Notes: generated by a model from the letters alone, not told the origin. DNA of 64,000 bases from Geobacillus genomosp. 3 (GCF_000445995.2 NC_022080.4:1860001-1924000), one strand, 5' to 3'. Shown: positions 45,928 to 55,419, counted from the stretch's first letter. Numbers and translations: made by a program.

Positions 45928-46827
45928 TTATTGATGAATGATCGTTTGGCGAATCAGCGATTGGACTGGATTGGACAGCACGCCAATTTCAGGAATCTCG
46001 ATTTCGATCCGATCCCCCTCTTGGAGGGTGAACTGATTCGGGGGAACGATGCACGTTCCCGTTAACAATACCGTGCCGTCAAACGCTTCATTATCGCGAA
46101 TCAAGAAAGATACTAGTTCATCGTATGTTCGTTTCAACTGTCTTGTATTGGCGCTTTCTTCAACGACAAGTTGGCCGTTGCGGTAAATGCGGCAAGTCAG
46201 TTGCAGGTTATACGGGTCTTCCACTGTCTCCGCCAGGCGGATCGCCGGCCCAATGGCACACGAATGCTTCCATATTTTTGCCTGCGGCAAGTATAACGGA
46301 TTTTCCCCCTCGATATCCCGGCAGCTCATGTCGTTTCCAATCGTATACCCGACAATTTCCCCTTCTCGGGTGATCACCAGTCCAAGTTCCGGCTCCGGAA
46401 TTTGCCAGTTGGAATCGCTGCGCAAATACACGGGGGCATTCGGGCCAATCGTACGCGCCGCGGTCGATTTCAAAAAGAGTTCCGGCCTTTCCGCGTTGTA
46501 CACCCGGTCATAGCACGTTTCCTGGCTCGCTGCCTTTTCGACCGTTTCATAGTTTCTTGCCTCGCGGCTTTTCTCGTAGGTGACGCCCGACGCCCACACC
46601 TCAGGAGCGACAATCGGCGCAAGCAAATTCAATTCCCCTATCTCTTTGTGGATCCCTTGTTTTCCGCTAATCAATGTTTGAATATAGCTGACGGTCGACA
46701 TTTGGCGATGTTTTGCTTCGCGAACCGCCTCCATCAAATCGCGAAACGGGAGCGGATACACGATATTATCATCGGTAACCGCGGCTACTATTTCCTGTGA
46801 ATCTTCTAAGTAGCGAATAATTCTCAT
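45928..46827 (-). CDS. FAH-family 2-keto-3-deoxy-pentonate dehydratase (KdaD-like)
   Basis: This 299-aa protein belongs to the fumarylacetoacetate hydrolase fold. Metal ligands appear in [14 protein letters not shown] and in [25 protein letters not shown], a version seen in 2-keto-3-deoxy-D-arabinonate dehydratases of the Weimberg pathway. The position directly before the semialdehyde dehydrogenase supports that role. An acylpyruvate-hydrolase-type activity is the main alternative. Confidence 0.82.
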   Translation of the reverse strand: MRIIRYLEDSQEIVAAVTDDNIVYPLPFRDLMEAVREAKHRQMSTVSYIQTLISGKQGIHKEIGELNLLAPIVAPEVWASGVTYEKSREARNYETVEKAASQETCYDRVYNAERPELFLKSTAARTIGPNAPVYLRSDSNWQIPEPELGLVITREGEIVGYTIGNDMSCRDIEGENPLYLPQAKIWKHSCAIGPAIRLAETVEDPYNLQLTCRIYRNGQLVVEESANTRQLKRTYDELVSFLIRDNEAFDGTVLLTGTCIVPPNQFTLQEGDRIEIEIPEIGVLSNPVQSLIRQTIIHQ

Positions 46828-46847
46828 AACCCTCTCCCCTTACTGTT

Positions 46848-46873
46848 TGATAATAAAAAACTCTGTTTTATCA
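46848..46873. promoter_or_regulatory. Inverted repeat upstream of the FAH-family gene
   Basis: TGATAA-N14-TTATCA lies 21 bp upstream of the start codon, and the flanking TGTTTGATAA and TGTTTTATCA resemble the arms of the palindrome at 55651-55669. It is a candidate IclR-type operator within the gap that follows iclR. Confidence 0.5.
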
Positions 46874-46897
46874 TCTTGTCAGAAAGAAGCCGCTTCA

Positions 46898-47674
46898 TTA
46901 CACAGATAAACGGCTAGGGCGGATATACCCCATTTCTTCTGAGATCTGTTCAGCCGCATTTTGCAGCAGCTGGATTTCTTCCTCGAGCACGGTGTCCGTT
47001 ATTTTCGCCGAAGGCTGAGAGATGCTGATCGCCGCAATCACATTCCCGGAATGGTCGCGAATCGGAACAGCCACACAAGTGATCCCTGGTTCGTTTTCTT
47101 CTTTGTCGAGCGCATAGCCGTTATTCCTTACGTTCTCGAGCTCTTTCAAAAACTCCTCTTCGTTCGTGATCGTGTTTTCTGTGTGGCGCCTATAAACGTA
47201 GCCGCGCAACAGTTCTTTCAGTTCCTGGTTGTTTTTGAAGGCGACAAGCACCTTTCCTACTGCGCTGCTGTGAATCGGAACTCTTCTCCCGATTCTTGAG
47301 TACAGCACCGTCCCAGATGTTCCTTCGACTTTGTCGATGTAAATGCCTTCTTTTCCATCCAAAATCACCAAATGAACCGTGCTCCCCGTTTTAATGGAAA
47401 GATCAATTAAATGCTTTTTGGAAATAGAGCGGATATCAAGATGACGAATGACGAGGTTTCCCCGCTCAAACAGCTTCATTCCTAATCGATATTTCCCATT
47501 CTCTGGGTTCTGCTCAATATAATGATGGTGCTGCAGCGTTTTCAACAGTGAATGCACCGTGCTTTTATGAAGCTGCATCCGCTCGCTGATATCAGTGATT
47601 TTTAGCTCTGTTTCGTATTCATCAAATAAGTCTAAAATACGGAGAGCACGATCAACTGCCTGAATTAATGGCAA
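46898..47674 (-). CDS. IclR-family transcriptional regulator
   Basis: This regulator (258 aa) starts MPLIQAVDRALRILDLFDEYETEL, the standard IclR N-terminus, with the winged HTH (LKITDISERMQLHKSTVHSLLKTL) and an effector domain with GTSGTVLYSRIGRRVPIHSSAVGKVLVAF and ITCVAVPIRDHSGNVIAAISIS. TTG 47674 has GAGGG 8 nt upstream and is preferred over the longer in-frame start at 47764. A TATAAT on the minus strand near 47740 may give it its own promoter. Likely regulator of the whole cluster. Confidence 0.9.
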   Translation of the reverse strand: MPLIQAVDRALRILDLFDEYETELKITDISERMQLHKSTVHSLLKTLQHHHYIEQNPENGKYRLGMKLFERGNLVIRHLDIRSISKKHLIDLSIKTGSTVHLVILDGKEGIYIDKVEGTSGTVLYSRIGRRVPIHSSAVGKVLVAFKNNQELKELLRGYVYRRHTENTITNEEEFLKELENVRNNGYALDKEENEPGITCVAVPIRDHSGNVIAAISISQPSAKITDTVLEEEIQLLQNAAEQISEEMGYIRPSRLSV

Positions 47675-47784
47675 TGCTTTCACCCTCTTTGCTAGAATTC
47701 TTATGAGCTGGACAACTGAGAAATTCGTCTTAACCTTATTATAATACAGGAGGGTGAAAGACATAAATCACTTCAATCCTCCCA

Positions 47785-49986
47785 TTATGATTTTTTGACT
47801 ATAGGAAGGACAACATCCTTTTTATAGTCATATACCGCCTCTTCAGCAATCGGAAGCGGAACAACCCCGTGGGCGGCATCGGTATGCCCAATCAATCGGT
47901 TGCTCGCCGCAATCCGTCGTTGGCGCTTGCGCATCGCCGCTACGCGTTGGTTGGCGATTTCCGTTCTTTCCTGCTTGATCGATTCAAACTCGAACCGCAG
48001 AGTTCCATTTCGGAACGCCCATTCGTTGACCAATTCGATCTTCCGCTCACGAAGGCCAATGTAGAGAAGATCCCCCGTTTTTAAATACAAAATGCCTCCG
48101 CCGCGAATGGCTTCCGGCGTCATATGTCCGATGGCCGCCCCATACGTGACGCCTGAATAGCGCCCGTCGCTAATCAGCGTCGCGATCCGTTTTAGCTGTC
48201 TGTTCGCGTTAATATGCTGCATCGGGGTGAACATTTCCGGCATGCCAAATGCCTCTGGCCCCTGGCCGGCGATCACAACCGCGATTTTCAGCGCCCCTTC
48301 CCTTGCCATCGCATCAAACAGGTCGTCATATTCATGATCTTTCAATGGTTCAAACAAATGCGGCGCGTTATGTTTCAAGGCGGCGAGCAAGCTTTGATGG
48401 TGAAAACAGCGGTTTTGTTTGATTTTTTCCAACAACTGAACATCAAGCAGCCCCTCGTTGGCATCGTCTTCGTTCTCGTAATACAGGACAAAGGCGACTT
48501 TCTTGTCAAACTCATCAATTTGTTTCGTCGCCATGCCGCTGATTTTCACTACCGCACTTTCAAAGAAGTTGCCTGACAACACGTCGACCCCGCTAAACGG
48601 CCGTCTCGGTTTGGATAAGATGACCGGGTTGTGCTCGACGTTTTGCGCCGACAGCTGCGCTTGGTTGACGGACAGTCTTTCCCGCCATGTCGTTCCGGTT
48701 ACCGTCGGAGCATCCACATCCATCGGCACTCCATTGTTCATCAACTCGTGAAAGACTGTTTCCATTCCCCGGATCTTCCCGCTGCAGCACTGAACAGCCA
48801 GTGCGAAAATGTCTCTTCCTTCCGTTAAACTGTAGTCAAATAAATCCGGCACCGGTACTTCATGATGGATGCGATCATACTCCCACAGATCGAACTGATA
48901 GCCCCCATAAAGCATAGCCGCCACAATATGCATCATAATGTTCGTCGATCCGCCGGTGGCGCTGTGAATGCGAATCGCGTTTTTGATGTTGGCCGCCATA
49001 ATATTGGCCACTCCATACACCGAATCGTTCATTAGCTGGGCGAGGCTGTCCAACGCCATATTTATTTGTTCCTGCGTCGGCGGGGCGGAGAGCAATTCCA
49101 AGGCAGGATGAATCAATCCCAATCCGGCGATCAAATGCCGGGAGCTGTTGCCGGTTCCGTTAAAAGCGCACACCCCGCCTTGGCTGTCGCATGTCGCTAC
49201 CGCCAACCGTTTTTCATAGTCTTCGTGCTGCTCTTTCGTGATGAGCCCTTTGCCTCTCGCCCGTTCGAGCACCCCTTGGAATGCTGTGTTGGAAGAGCAT
49301 TGCAAAATATAGGCGAGCGCATCCCGCAAGTCATACGCAATGTCTTCTTCCCCGGCGAGTTCCGCCCGCCGGGCGGCTTCCTCGAGCTCGGCATACAACT
49401 TAGGCGGAATCGTGCCGCCTTTTAATACATGGGCCGGCGCAAATGTCGCAAAGAAAGGCGGCTCTCCCCGCTCGCGGCGGACGCGGTCAAGATGGGCCAA
49501 CGCGCTGACTACGCCAAGCGGCTGCTTGTCACACCCTTGAATGACAAACGCCCCGTGGTAGCTGTGCGCTTCCAGCTGGTTTACAATCATTTGCGCCACG
49601 GCGTTGCGGCTTTGCAGCGAATAGCTCATGCCTTGGTTGCTTTGCGCCGTCCCATCGCACATGACCGGTGTCGAAAATTGAAACGGCACGCCGCCATTTT
49701 GCCAAATGCGAATCGCTGCCCGGGCGATCGTCTGAAAATCCATAATGTGGGCCGGGTGGTCAGGCGACCCGCCAATAATCGCAATCCGAGGGGCATTATG
49801 ATGCAGCCGATCATAAATTTCCTCCAGCGTCCAGTCTGGTTGCAGCCCTTTTAGTTCAGGGCCTAAAATTTGTTTCGCACGGTCGAGCAGCCCGGCGACA
49901 CATATCGGCTCGTTGGCCTTTCCTTGAACATTGTCTCGGTATGGATTGACTCGGCTCTCAATGCGCGGGTAAGTAACCGCTGGCAT
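47785..49986 (-). CDS. IlvD/EDD-family sugar-acid dehydratase, unusually long (733 aa)
   Basis: This Fe-S dehydratase shows the family cysteines in STPVMCDGTAQSNQGMSYSL, VIQGCDKQPLG and ATCDSQGGVCAFNGTGNSSRH, and the C-terminal SDGRYSGVTYGAAIGHMTPEA (active-site Ser). These are the forms seen in YjhG/YagF-type xylonate dehydratases rather than in IlvD. Those are about 655 aa; this one is about 80 residues longer, with a C-terminal tail rich in Arg/Lys and extra segments in the middle. Likely substrates are C5 aldonates such as xylonate or arabinonate. Confidence 0.85.
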   Translation of the reverse strand: MPAVTYPRIESRVNPYRDNVQGKANEPICVAGLLDRAKQILGPELKGLQPDWTLEEIYDRLHHNAPRIAIIGGSPDHPAHIMDFQTIARAAIRIWQNGGVPFQFSTPVMCDGTAQSNQGMSYSLQSRNAVAQMIVNQLEAHSYHGAFVIQGCDKQPLGVVSALAHLDRVRRERGEPPFFATFAPAHVLKGGTIPPKLYAELEEAARRAELAGEEDIAYDLRDALAYILQCSSNTAFQGVLERARGKGLITKEQHEDYEKRLAVATCDSQGGVCAFNGTGNSSRHLIAGLGLIHPALELLSAPPTQEQINMALDSLAQLMNDSVYGVANIMAANIKNAIRIHSATGGSTNIMMHIVAAMLYGGYQFDLWEYDRIHHEVPVPDLFDYSLTEGRDIFALAVQCCSGKIRGMETVFHELMNNGVPMDVDAPTVTGTTWRERLSVNQAQLSAQNVEHNPVILSKPRRPFSGVDVLSGNFFESAVVKISGMATKQIDEFDKKVAFVLYYENEDDANEGLLDVQLLEKIKQNRCFHHQSLLAALKHNAPHLFEPLKDHEYDDLFDAMAREGALKIAVVIAGQGPEAFGMPEMFTPMQHINANRQLKRIATLISDGRYSGVTYGAAIGHMTPEAIRGGGILYLKTGDLLYIGLRERKIELVNEWAFRNGTLRFEFESIKQERTEIANQRVAAMRKRQRRIAASNRLIGHTDAAHGVVPLPIAEEAVYDYKKDVVLPIVKKS

Positions 49987-49998
49987 TACACATCCTCC

Positions 49999-51264
49999 TT
50001 AATGTTCTATTGTTATGGAAAAGTCCATTTCCATCGGTGTTGACAAAATTTCAATTTCTTCCATTTGGAGCGCTTCATCCAAAAGGCTTTCAGAAATCCA
50101 AATCTCCCGAAGCGCCAGCGTGTTTTTGATCCTCACTATTCTCACCTTGCTTAGATCAAAGGCGTTGCATGTTTTAATCGCTGCTTTTACCGCCAGCTCT
50201 TCCGTTTCGAAAAACATCGGCAGTTTAACTACCGAAACGACCGTGCTCGTCAAAGCATTTGCAAATCCTTTTTCCCAAATGATTTGGTCTTTCACTTTTT
50301 TAGTTGTGATATCGGCTAATCCAATGCCATTGGCGTTGCCGTCGGTCTTTTCCGACAAACCTAGGACGACGATTCGCGCAATGTCTGGACCACCGCTTGC
50401 ATAAGGAGTCGCATACCTGCCGGTAATGTTCGGATCCATGCCGTCACCGGAAATATCCTTCCCGATTTCATCAACAACGAGCACATCGAGCGGAGTGAAC
50501 ATAATCCTCGGCATAAGCGACTTCGCCTCAATCAACAGCTCAGGCTCCACCGTTTCAAACTGCTCGGCCGGAACCGCCACGATTTTGGCTGGGCGGTCAT
50601 ACGCATTCTCCAGCACAGCCACGCCAAACACAATGGGCGCCCGCTGAATTGCGATTTTTGCCATCTCGATTACATGTCGCGCCATATACTTAAAGCTATA
50701 TTGGTGGGCAGCCTCCGCCCCCTTTTGCTTGCCGAGGCCGATCGTAATCATTTTCATTAATCCGCTCTCCACCGGTCCGCGAAAAGCCGTATGGGGCTTT
50801 ACTCGGTTAACGACAACGATTTTATCCGCCTCGTAGGCCAGTTTGTCTATATAAACAGGCAGCCCATTGTCCAACTTCCCGATTTCCACAACATCCATGT
50901 TTGAGCGGATCGGAACCCCGACAAATTCCTCTGTCACCCCTAAATGGGCAAGCACTTCTTTCTGCCCTTCTGCCGTCGCCCCTCCATGACTTCCCATTGC
51001 CGGTACGATAAACGGGACGCCGCCTGCTTGCTTTACCGCGTTTGCCACTTCTCGGACAATGATCGGGATATCGGCAATGCCGCGGCTTCCGACAGCGATC
51101 GCCACTTGGTCGCCAGGGGAAATGCGTTGGAGAACATTCGCTTGGCGAATGCTTTGATGCACCGCCTTGGGAACATCCCGAATTTCCGGGGCATAAAAGT
51201 TTTGCCTAACTTTTGCCATTTTAGGAATGGGCACATCTTTAAGCATTTGCTCAAGAATCTTCAT
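49999..51264 (-). CDS. LarA-type (nickel-pincer) racemase/epimerase family protein
   Basis: This 421-aa protein belongs to the lactate-racemase (LarA, DUF2088) superfamily: N-terminal GDQVAIAVGSRGIADIPII, AMGSHGGATAEGQKEVL and the strongly conserved KPHTAFRGPVESGLMKM and TIGLGKQKGAEAAH, where His and Lys residues correspond to the cofactor and catalytic sites of LarA. Studied homologues racemise or epimerise several 2-hydroxyacids, including D-gluconate, using a nickel-pincer nucleotide. An aldonate C2-epimerase role is inferred from the neighbours. ATG 51264 has GAGGGA upstream. Confidence 0.8.
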   Translation of the reverse strand: MKILEQMLKDVPIPKMAKVRQNFYAPEIRDVPKAVHQSIRQANVLQRISPGDQVAIAVGSRGIADIPIIVREVANAVKQAGGVPFIVPAMGSHGGATAEGQKEVLAHLGVTEEFVGVPIRSNMDVVEIGKLDNGLPVYIDKLAYEADKIVVVNRVKPHTAFRGPVESGLMKMITIGLGKQKGAEAAHQYSFKYMARHVIEMAKIAIQRAPIVFGVAVLENAYDRPAKIVAVPAEQFETVEPELLIEAKSLMPRIMFTPLDVLVVDEIGKDISGDGMDPNITGRYATPYASGGPDIARIVVLGLSEKTDGNANGIGLADITTKKVKDQIIWEKGFANALTSTVVSVVKLPMFFETEELAVKAAIKTCNAFDLSKVRIVRIKNTLALREIWISESLLDEALQMEEIEILSTPMEMDFSITIEH

Positions 51265-51388
51265 TTTTTCTTCCCTCATTTTCTAGTTTGGCAGGCCGAT
51301 CATCACAACAAGCCAGTCCCCTTTCTCCCTCGCTTTGCAACAAGGGGCAAGGAAGAGAACAACCAGCCATTGCCCTCTTCCCGCAACA

Positions 51389-52453
51389 TCATTTTGGATT
51401 GCGGATTTTGTCTAGCTCACCATACATTTCGTTCACTAAATCTTCGCCGAACTCTTTCGCGTATTTTTCAACTACAGGCTTAATGATTTCTGCCATTTTT
51501 TGACGCTCTTGATCGCTGACTTCGTTAATTTTTACACCTGTTTTCTTCAACTCTTCCAATGCCTTTTGATCCTCCTCACGGCTCAGTTGCCGTTGATATT
51601 TTCCGGCTTCAACCGCAGCGTCCTGCAAAATCTTTTGTTCTTCCGGCGATAACTGATCCCAAAACTTTTTGCTGACGAGGAACACAAACGGCGTATAGAC
51701 GTGCCTTGTCAAACTTAAATGTTTTTGCACTTCGTAAAATTTATTTGATTTGATCGTTGCCAGTGGATTTTCCTGACCATCAATTGTGTTGCTTTCCAAC
51801 GCCGTGAACACTTCCGAGAAAGGCATTGGCGTCGGATTGGCACCGAGCGCTTTAAACGCATCAATATGCACTTCGTTTTGCATCGTTCGCAATTTCAACC
51901 CTTTGAAATCATCAGCCGTTTCGATGGCATGTTTGCTGTTTGTTACATGCCGAAAGCCATTTTCCCAATAGCCAAGCCCAATCAATCCGTGTTCCGGCAA
52001 TTTCTCCAACAATTTTTGGCCTATCGGCCCGTCTAAAATACCGTCAGCCTCTTCAGGCGTATTGAAGAGGAACGGAAAATCGAAAATACCAAATTCTTTA
52101 ACGATCCCGACTAATGGTGAAGTCGACGGGATTGTAACTTCTTGTGTTCCGGCCTGAAGCGCTTCTGTCATCTTTAAGTCGTCACCTAAAGTAGCACTGA
52201 AGTACGTTTGAACTTTCATTTTGCCGCCGCTTTTTTCCTCAACAATCTCTTTGAACTTGAGCAATCCTTGGCCTTGTGGATGGTCTTCGTTCAGGCCAAT
52301 TCCCGCTTTAATCACTCGCGGTTGAACTCCTTTCGATTCAGTCTTAGCGGTATTCCCCCCTTGAGTCGTTCCTGAACTGCACGCGGTCAAGAAAAGCAAG
52401 CCCATAGCTATACAGCCGGTCATGATCTTTCTAATCACATTTCTTTTTTTCAT
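51389..52453 (-). CDS. TRAP transporter substrate-binding lipoprotein DctP (first of two)
   Basis: This 354-aa DctP family protein has a lipoprotein signal (MGLLFLTACSSG, lipobox Cys near residue 24), the IKAGIGLNEDHPQGQGLLKFKEIVEEKSGGK start and the carboxylate-binding Arg in the GLKLRTMQNEVH region followed by PTPMPFSEVFTALESNTIDGQENP. It lies 36 bp after dctM. The gap to the LarA-type gene (51265-51388) has a GGAAGAG/CTCTTCC hairpin but no T-run. Confidence 0.92.
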   Translation of the reverse strand: MKKRNVIRKIMTGCIAMGLLFLTACSSGTTQGGNTAKTESKGVQPRVIKAGIGLNEDHPQGQGLLKFKEIVEEKSGGKMKVQTYFSATLGDDLKMTEALQAGTQEVTIPSTSPLVGIVKEFGIFDFPFLFNTPEEADGILDGPIGQKLLEKLPEHGLIGLGYWENGFRHVTNSKHAIETADDFKGLKLRTMQNEVHIDAFKALGANPTPMPFSEVFTALESNTIDGQENPLATIKSNKFYEVQKHLSLTRHVYTPFVFLVSKKFWDQLSPEEQKILQDAAVEAGKYQRQLSREEDQKALEELKKTGVKINEVSDQERQKMAEIIKPVVEKYAKEFGEDLVNEMYGELDKIRNPK

Positions 52454-52488
52454 AGTCCTCGCAACCCCCTTAATGTTAAGGATATTTA

Positions 52489-53772
52489 TCAATTTCCTGT
52501 AAACCATCCGAGCGGCACGGTGACAAGGGACGGGAAGAAAATCAACAACAACAGCACTAACACTTCCGCCAACAAAAACGGCCAAATCCCTTTCATAATG
52601 TCTTCCATCCCGATTTTCCCTACCCCGCAAGCAACGTTTAACACCGTTCCGACCGGCGGTGTGAGCAGCCCGATGCAGTTGTTTAAAATAAACAGTACCC
52701 CGAAGTACACCGGATCAATTCCCGCTTTTTCAATAATCGGCATCAACACCGGTGTCAAAATGAGCACCGTCGGCGTCAAGTCCATCGCTGTTCCGACCAA
52801 CAGCACCAACGCATTAATGGCTAACAACAGCACCAATGGATTATCCATGAACGGCGCTAGCCAATCTGTCATAATCGACGGAATATTGGCAACCGTAATG
52901 AGCCAGGCCGACACCATGGCCGCCGCCACCAAAAACATGACGACGCTTGTTGTTTTCGACGCTGCCACGAACACGTGGAACAAATCTTTCACTTTCAGTT
53001 CACGATAAATGAACAAACCGACAAACAGGGCATAAAACGCAGCTACAACGGCAGCTTCTGTCGGCGTAAACACCCCGCCGCGAAGCCCACCGACGATAAT
53101 AACTGGCAATAAAAGCGCCCAAACGGCCCGACGGGTCGCCCGCCAAATGTCTTTCGCCGATTGGCGCGGAAGTACCTCAACGGAATCGTTCCGGACGACC
53201 AACCACCAACAGATTGCCAGAACAATTCCAAGCAAAATCCCTGGGACGATGCCGGCCATAAACAGCTTCGTGATCGATACGCCGCTTGTGACCCCAAACA
53301 GAATCATCGGGATGCTCGGCGGAATGATCGGGGCAATAATGCCGCTCGCGGCAATGAGGCCGGTCGAACGGTTGCGGTCATATCCGGCTTTGACCATCAT
53401 CGGGATCAAAATGGCCCCGAGCGCCGCCGTGTCAGCGACCGCCGAACCGGATAAGCCGGCAAACAAAATGCTGGCAATGATCGCGACATACCCTAACCCG
53501 CCGCGAATATGGCCGACAAGCGACAAGGCAAAGTCAATAATCCGCTTGGAAATCCCGCCGGCATTCATCAGCTCCCCGGCCAGGATAAAGAATGGAATGG
53601 CCATGAGTGAGAAGTTGTCCGCGCCGCTAATCAAGTTTTGGGCAATAATTTGCGTATCAAAAATATCCAAGTATAACATCAGCGCCACTCCGCTGACTAA
53701 TAGCGCAAACGCAATCGGCATCCCGAGCGCCATCACGCCGAGCAATGATCCGACAAACACAACTAGTGCCAT
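52489..53772 (-). CDS. TRAP transporter large permease DctM
   Basis: This 427-aa membrane protein has about 12 hydrophobic segments and DctM signatures GMPIAFALLVSGVALM, SLMAIPFFILAGELMNAGGISKRIIDFA, GLSGSAVADTAALGAILIPMM and the C-terminal FGVLFILNNCIGLLTPPVGTVLNVACGV. With DctQ it forms the Na+-coupled permease. It begins directly at the dctQ stop. Confidence 0.95.
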   Translation of the reverse strand: MALVVFVGSLLGVMALGMPIAFALLVSGVALMLYLDIFDTQIIAQNLISGADNFSLMAIPFFILAGELMNAGGISKRIIDFALSLVGHIRGGLGYVAIIASILFAGLSGSAVADTAALGAILIPMMVKAGYDRNRSTGLIAASGIIAPIIPPSIPMILFGVTSGVSITKLFMAGIVPGILLGIVLAICWWLVVRNDSVEVLPRQSAKDIWRATRRAVWALLLPVIIVGGLRGGVFTPTEAAVVAAFYALFVGLFIYRELKVKDLFHVFVAASKTTSVVMFLVAAAMVSAWLITVANIPSIMTDWLAPFMDNPLVLLLAINALVLLVGTAMDLTPTVLILTPVLMPIIEKAGIDPVYFGVLFILNNCIGLLTPPVGTVLNVACGVGKIGMEDIMKGIWPFLLAEVLVLLLLIFFPSLVTVPLGWFTGN

Positions 53773-54366
53773 CTACCTTTCACCTCCAACTGCACCCGGA
53801 CGAGGGCGGCGATGGGGGTTCACTGTCTCTTCATGGGCCACATTCATCATTTCCTCTTCTGACTCTTTCATTCTTGTCAATTCTTCAACCGCACCCGGGC
53901 GGAATAAAGCTTGGTATATATGAAACAAGACAATGATTCCCATTCCGATGCTCACAACTAGACCGGTTCCATAGATGAATGCCATCGGTAGCCCAGTGGC
54001 CGGAGCCCGGCTTCCGACGCTGCTGAGCGTAATTTTCCAACTTCCGTCCAACAGCAAATAAAGCACATATAGAACGATGACATTGCTGATGACAAATACA
54101 ACGCGTTTGGCGCCGACCGGCAGCTTTCTTACCAATGCATCGACACCTAAATGGTCATTATCCTTTAAAGCGCCGATAGCTCCAAAAAACGTCATCCAAA
54201 TGAAGAGAAAACGCGACATTTCTTCCGACCAAGTGATGCCGGAGTTAAATCCGTAACGAAGCACAACGTTGCCGAATACCAAAATACACATGAAAGCGAG
54301 CGTCGCGACCATCAATACATTCAGAACACCATTCAAAAATCTCCCTGCCTTTTTAAACAATTCCAT
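53773..54366 (-). CDS. TRAP transporter small permease DctQ
   Basis: This 197-aa protein has four transmembrane segments and the DctQ pattern VVLRYGFNSGITWSEEMSRFLFIWMTFFGAI with NDHLGVDALV. A 45-residue charged, Pro/Arg-rich C-terminal tail (about 155-197) extends beyond the fourth helix and is longer than usual. The ATG at 54366 follows AAAAGGGTG; a GTG one codon upstream is the alternative. Confidence 0.92.
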   Translation of the reverse strand: MELFKKAGRFLNGVLNVLMVATLAFMCILVFGNVVLRYGFNSGITWSEEMSRFLFIWMTFFGAIGALKDNDHLGVDALVRKLPVGAKRVVFVISNVIVLYVLYLLLDGSWKITLSSVGSRAPATGLPMAFIYGTGLVVSIGMGIIVLFHIYQALFRPGAVEELTRMKESEEEMMNVAHEETVNPHRRPRPGAVGGER

Positions 54367-54390
54367 CACCCTTTTAACTTTTGGATTGTC

Positions 54391-55419
54391 TTATTCCGTC
54401 TCCGCCTTGATTCTCTTATACAAGTCTTCAGCCCAATCATATTTTTTGAACAACTCGTCATACAGCGGCTGCACAGCTTTTTCCATTTGCTTCACAAACT
54501 CATCGCTAGGAGTAGTGAATCTAATTCCATGCTCTTGCAAAAACTTCTTGTCTTCTTCGTAACTTTTTTCCATCAACTCAAATTCATAGTTGGCCGCCTC
54601 TTTAGCCGCTTCTTGTATAATTTTCCGTTGTTCATCCGTCAAGCTATCCCAAAACTTTTTATTGACCACATACACATTCGGGCTAAACATATGGTTCGAC
54701 TCTAATACATCTGCTTGAACTTCGTACCACCCGGAAGCTCGCAATGTCGCAATTGGGTTGTCTTGCCCGTCTACCACTTTTTGCTCTAAGGCAGTGAACA
54801 CTTCCGAAATCGGCAATGGGGTCACGTTAGCCCCTAACAATTTTCCAACCGTAATATAGTTCGGGATATTAGGCATCCGCAGGCGCAATCCTTTAAAATC
54901 GTCGATTGAGTCGATCGTTCTATTTGAAGAAAACATCCGGAACCCATTTGCACTCCAAGCCAGCGGAACAACACCATGTTTTGCCTCAAGCTCTGCAGTA
55001 ATTTCTTTTCCGATCGGGCCATTCAACACTTTTTTAACATGTTCAAAATCTCTGAATAAGAATGGCCATTCAGGAACTCCCATTTTAGGGATGTCATTTT
55101 GCATAATCAACCCCGGAATCCCCATCTCAATCGTGCCATTGCGAACACCGTTGTAAAACTCCTGCTCTGCACCTAAAGCACTATTAGGATAAATCTCGAC
55201 CTTAAGACTGCCGCCGGATTTCTCCTCAACGATCTTTTTAAACTTTTCACGCAACGCAACATTTTGTGGGTGACTTTCGGCAAAATAATTGGCCACCTTG
55301 ATTACTCTAGTCTCACCTGTTTTCCCTCCGGCCGTTGATTTGGATCCGGAGCTCCCGCAACCGGAAAGCAGCAGAAGCAACAAGGATAAGATCGCCGAAA
55401 AAACTGCCATTCGTCTCAT
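54391..55419 (-). CDS. TRAP transporter substrate-binding lipoprotein DctP (second)
   Basis: This 342-aa DctP family lipoprotein has the signal LLLLLLSGCGSSG with lipobox Cys near residue 21. The binding-site region GLRLRMPNIPNYITVGKLLGANVTPLPISEVFTALEQ carries the conserved Arg. It is clearly diverged from the other DctP at 51389-52453, so the pair is not a recent duplication. It is the first gene of the cluster; AAAGGAG lies about 10 nt before the ATG. Confidence 0.92.
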   Translation of the reverse strand: MRRMAVFSAILSLLLLLLSGCGSSGSKSTAGGKTGETRVIKVANYFAESHPQNVALREKFKKIVEEKSGGSLKVEIYPNSALGAEQEFYNGVRNGTIEMGIPGLIMQNDIPKMGVPEWPFLFRDFEHVKKVLNGPIGKEITAELEAKHGVVPLAWSANGFRMFSSNRTIDSIDDFKGLRLRMPNIPNYITVGKLLGANVTPLPISEVFTALEQKVVDGQDNPIATLRASGWYEVQADVLESNHMFSPNVYVVNKKFWDSLTDEQRKIIQEAAKEAANYEFELMEKSYEEDKKFLQEHGIRFTTPSDEFVKQMEKAVQPLYDELFKKYDWAEDLYKRIKAETE

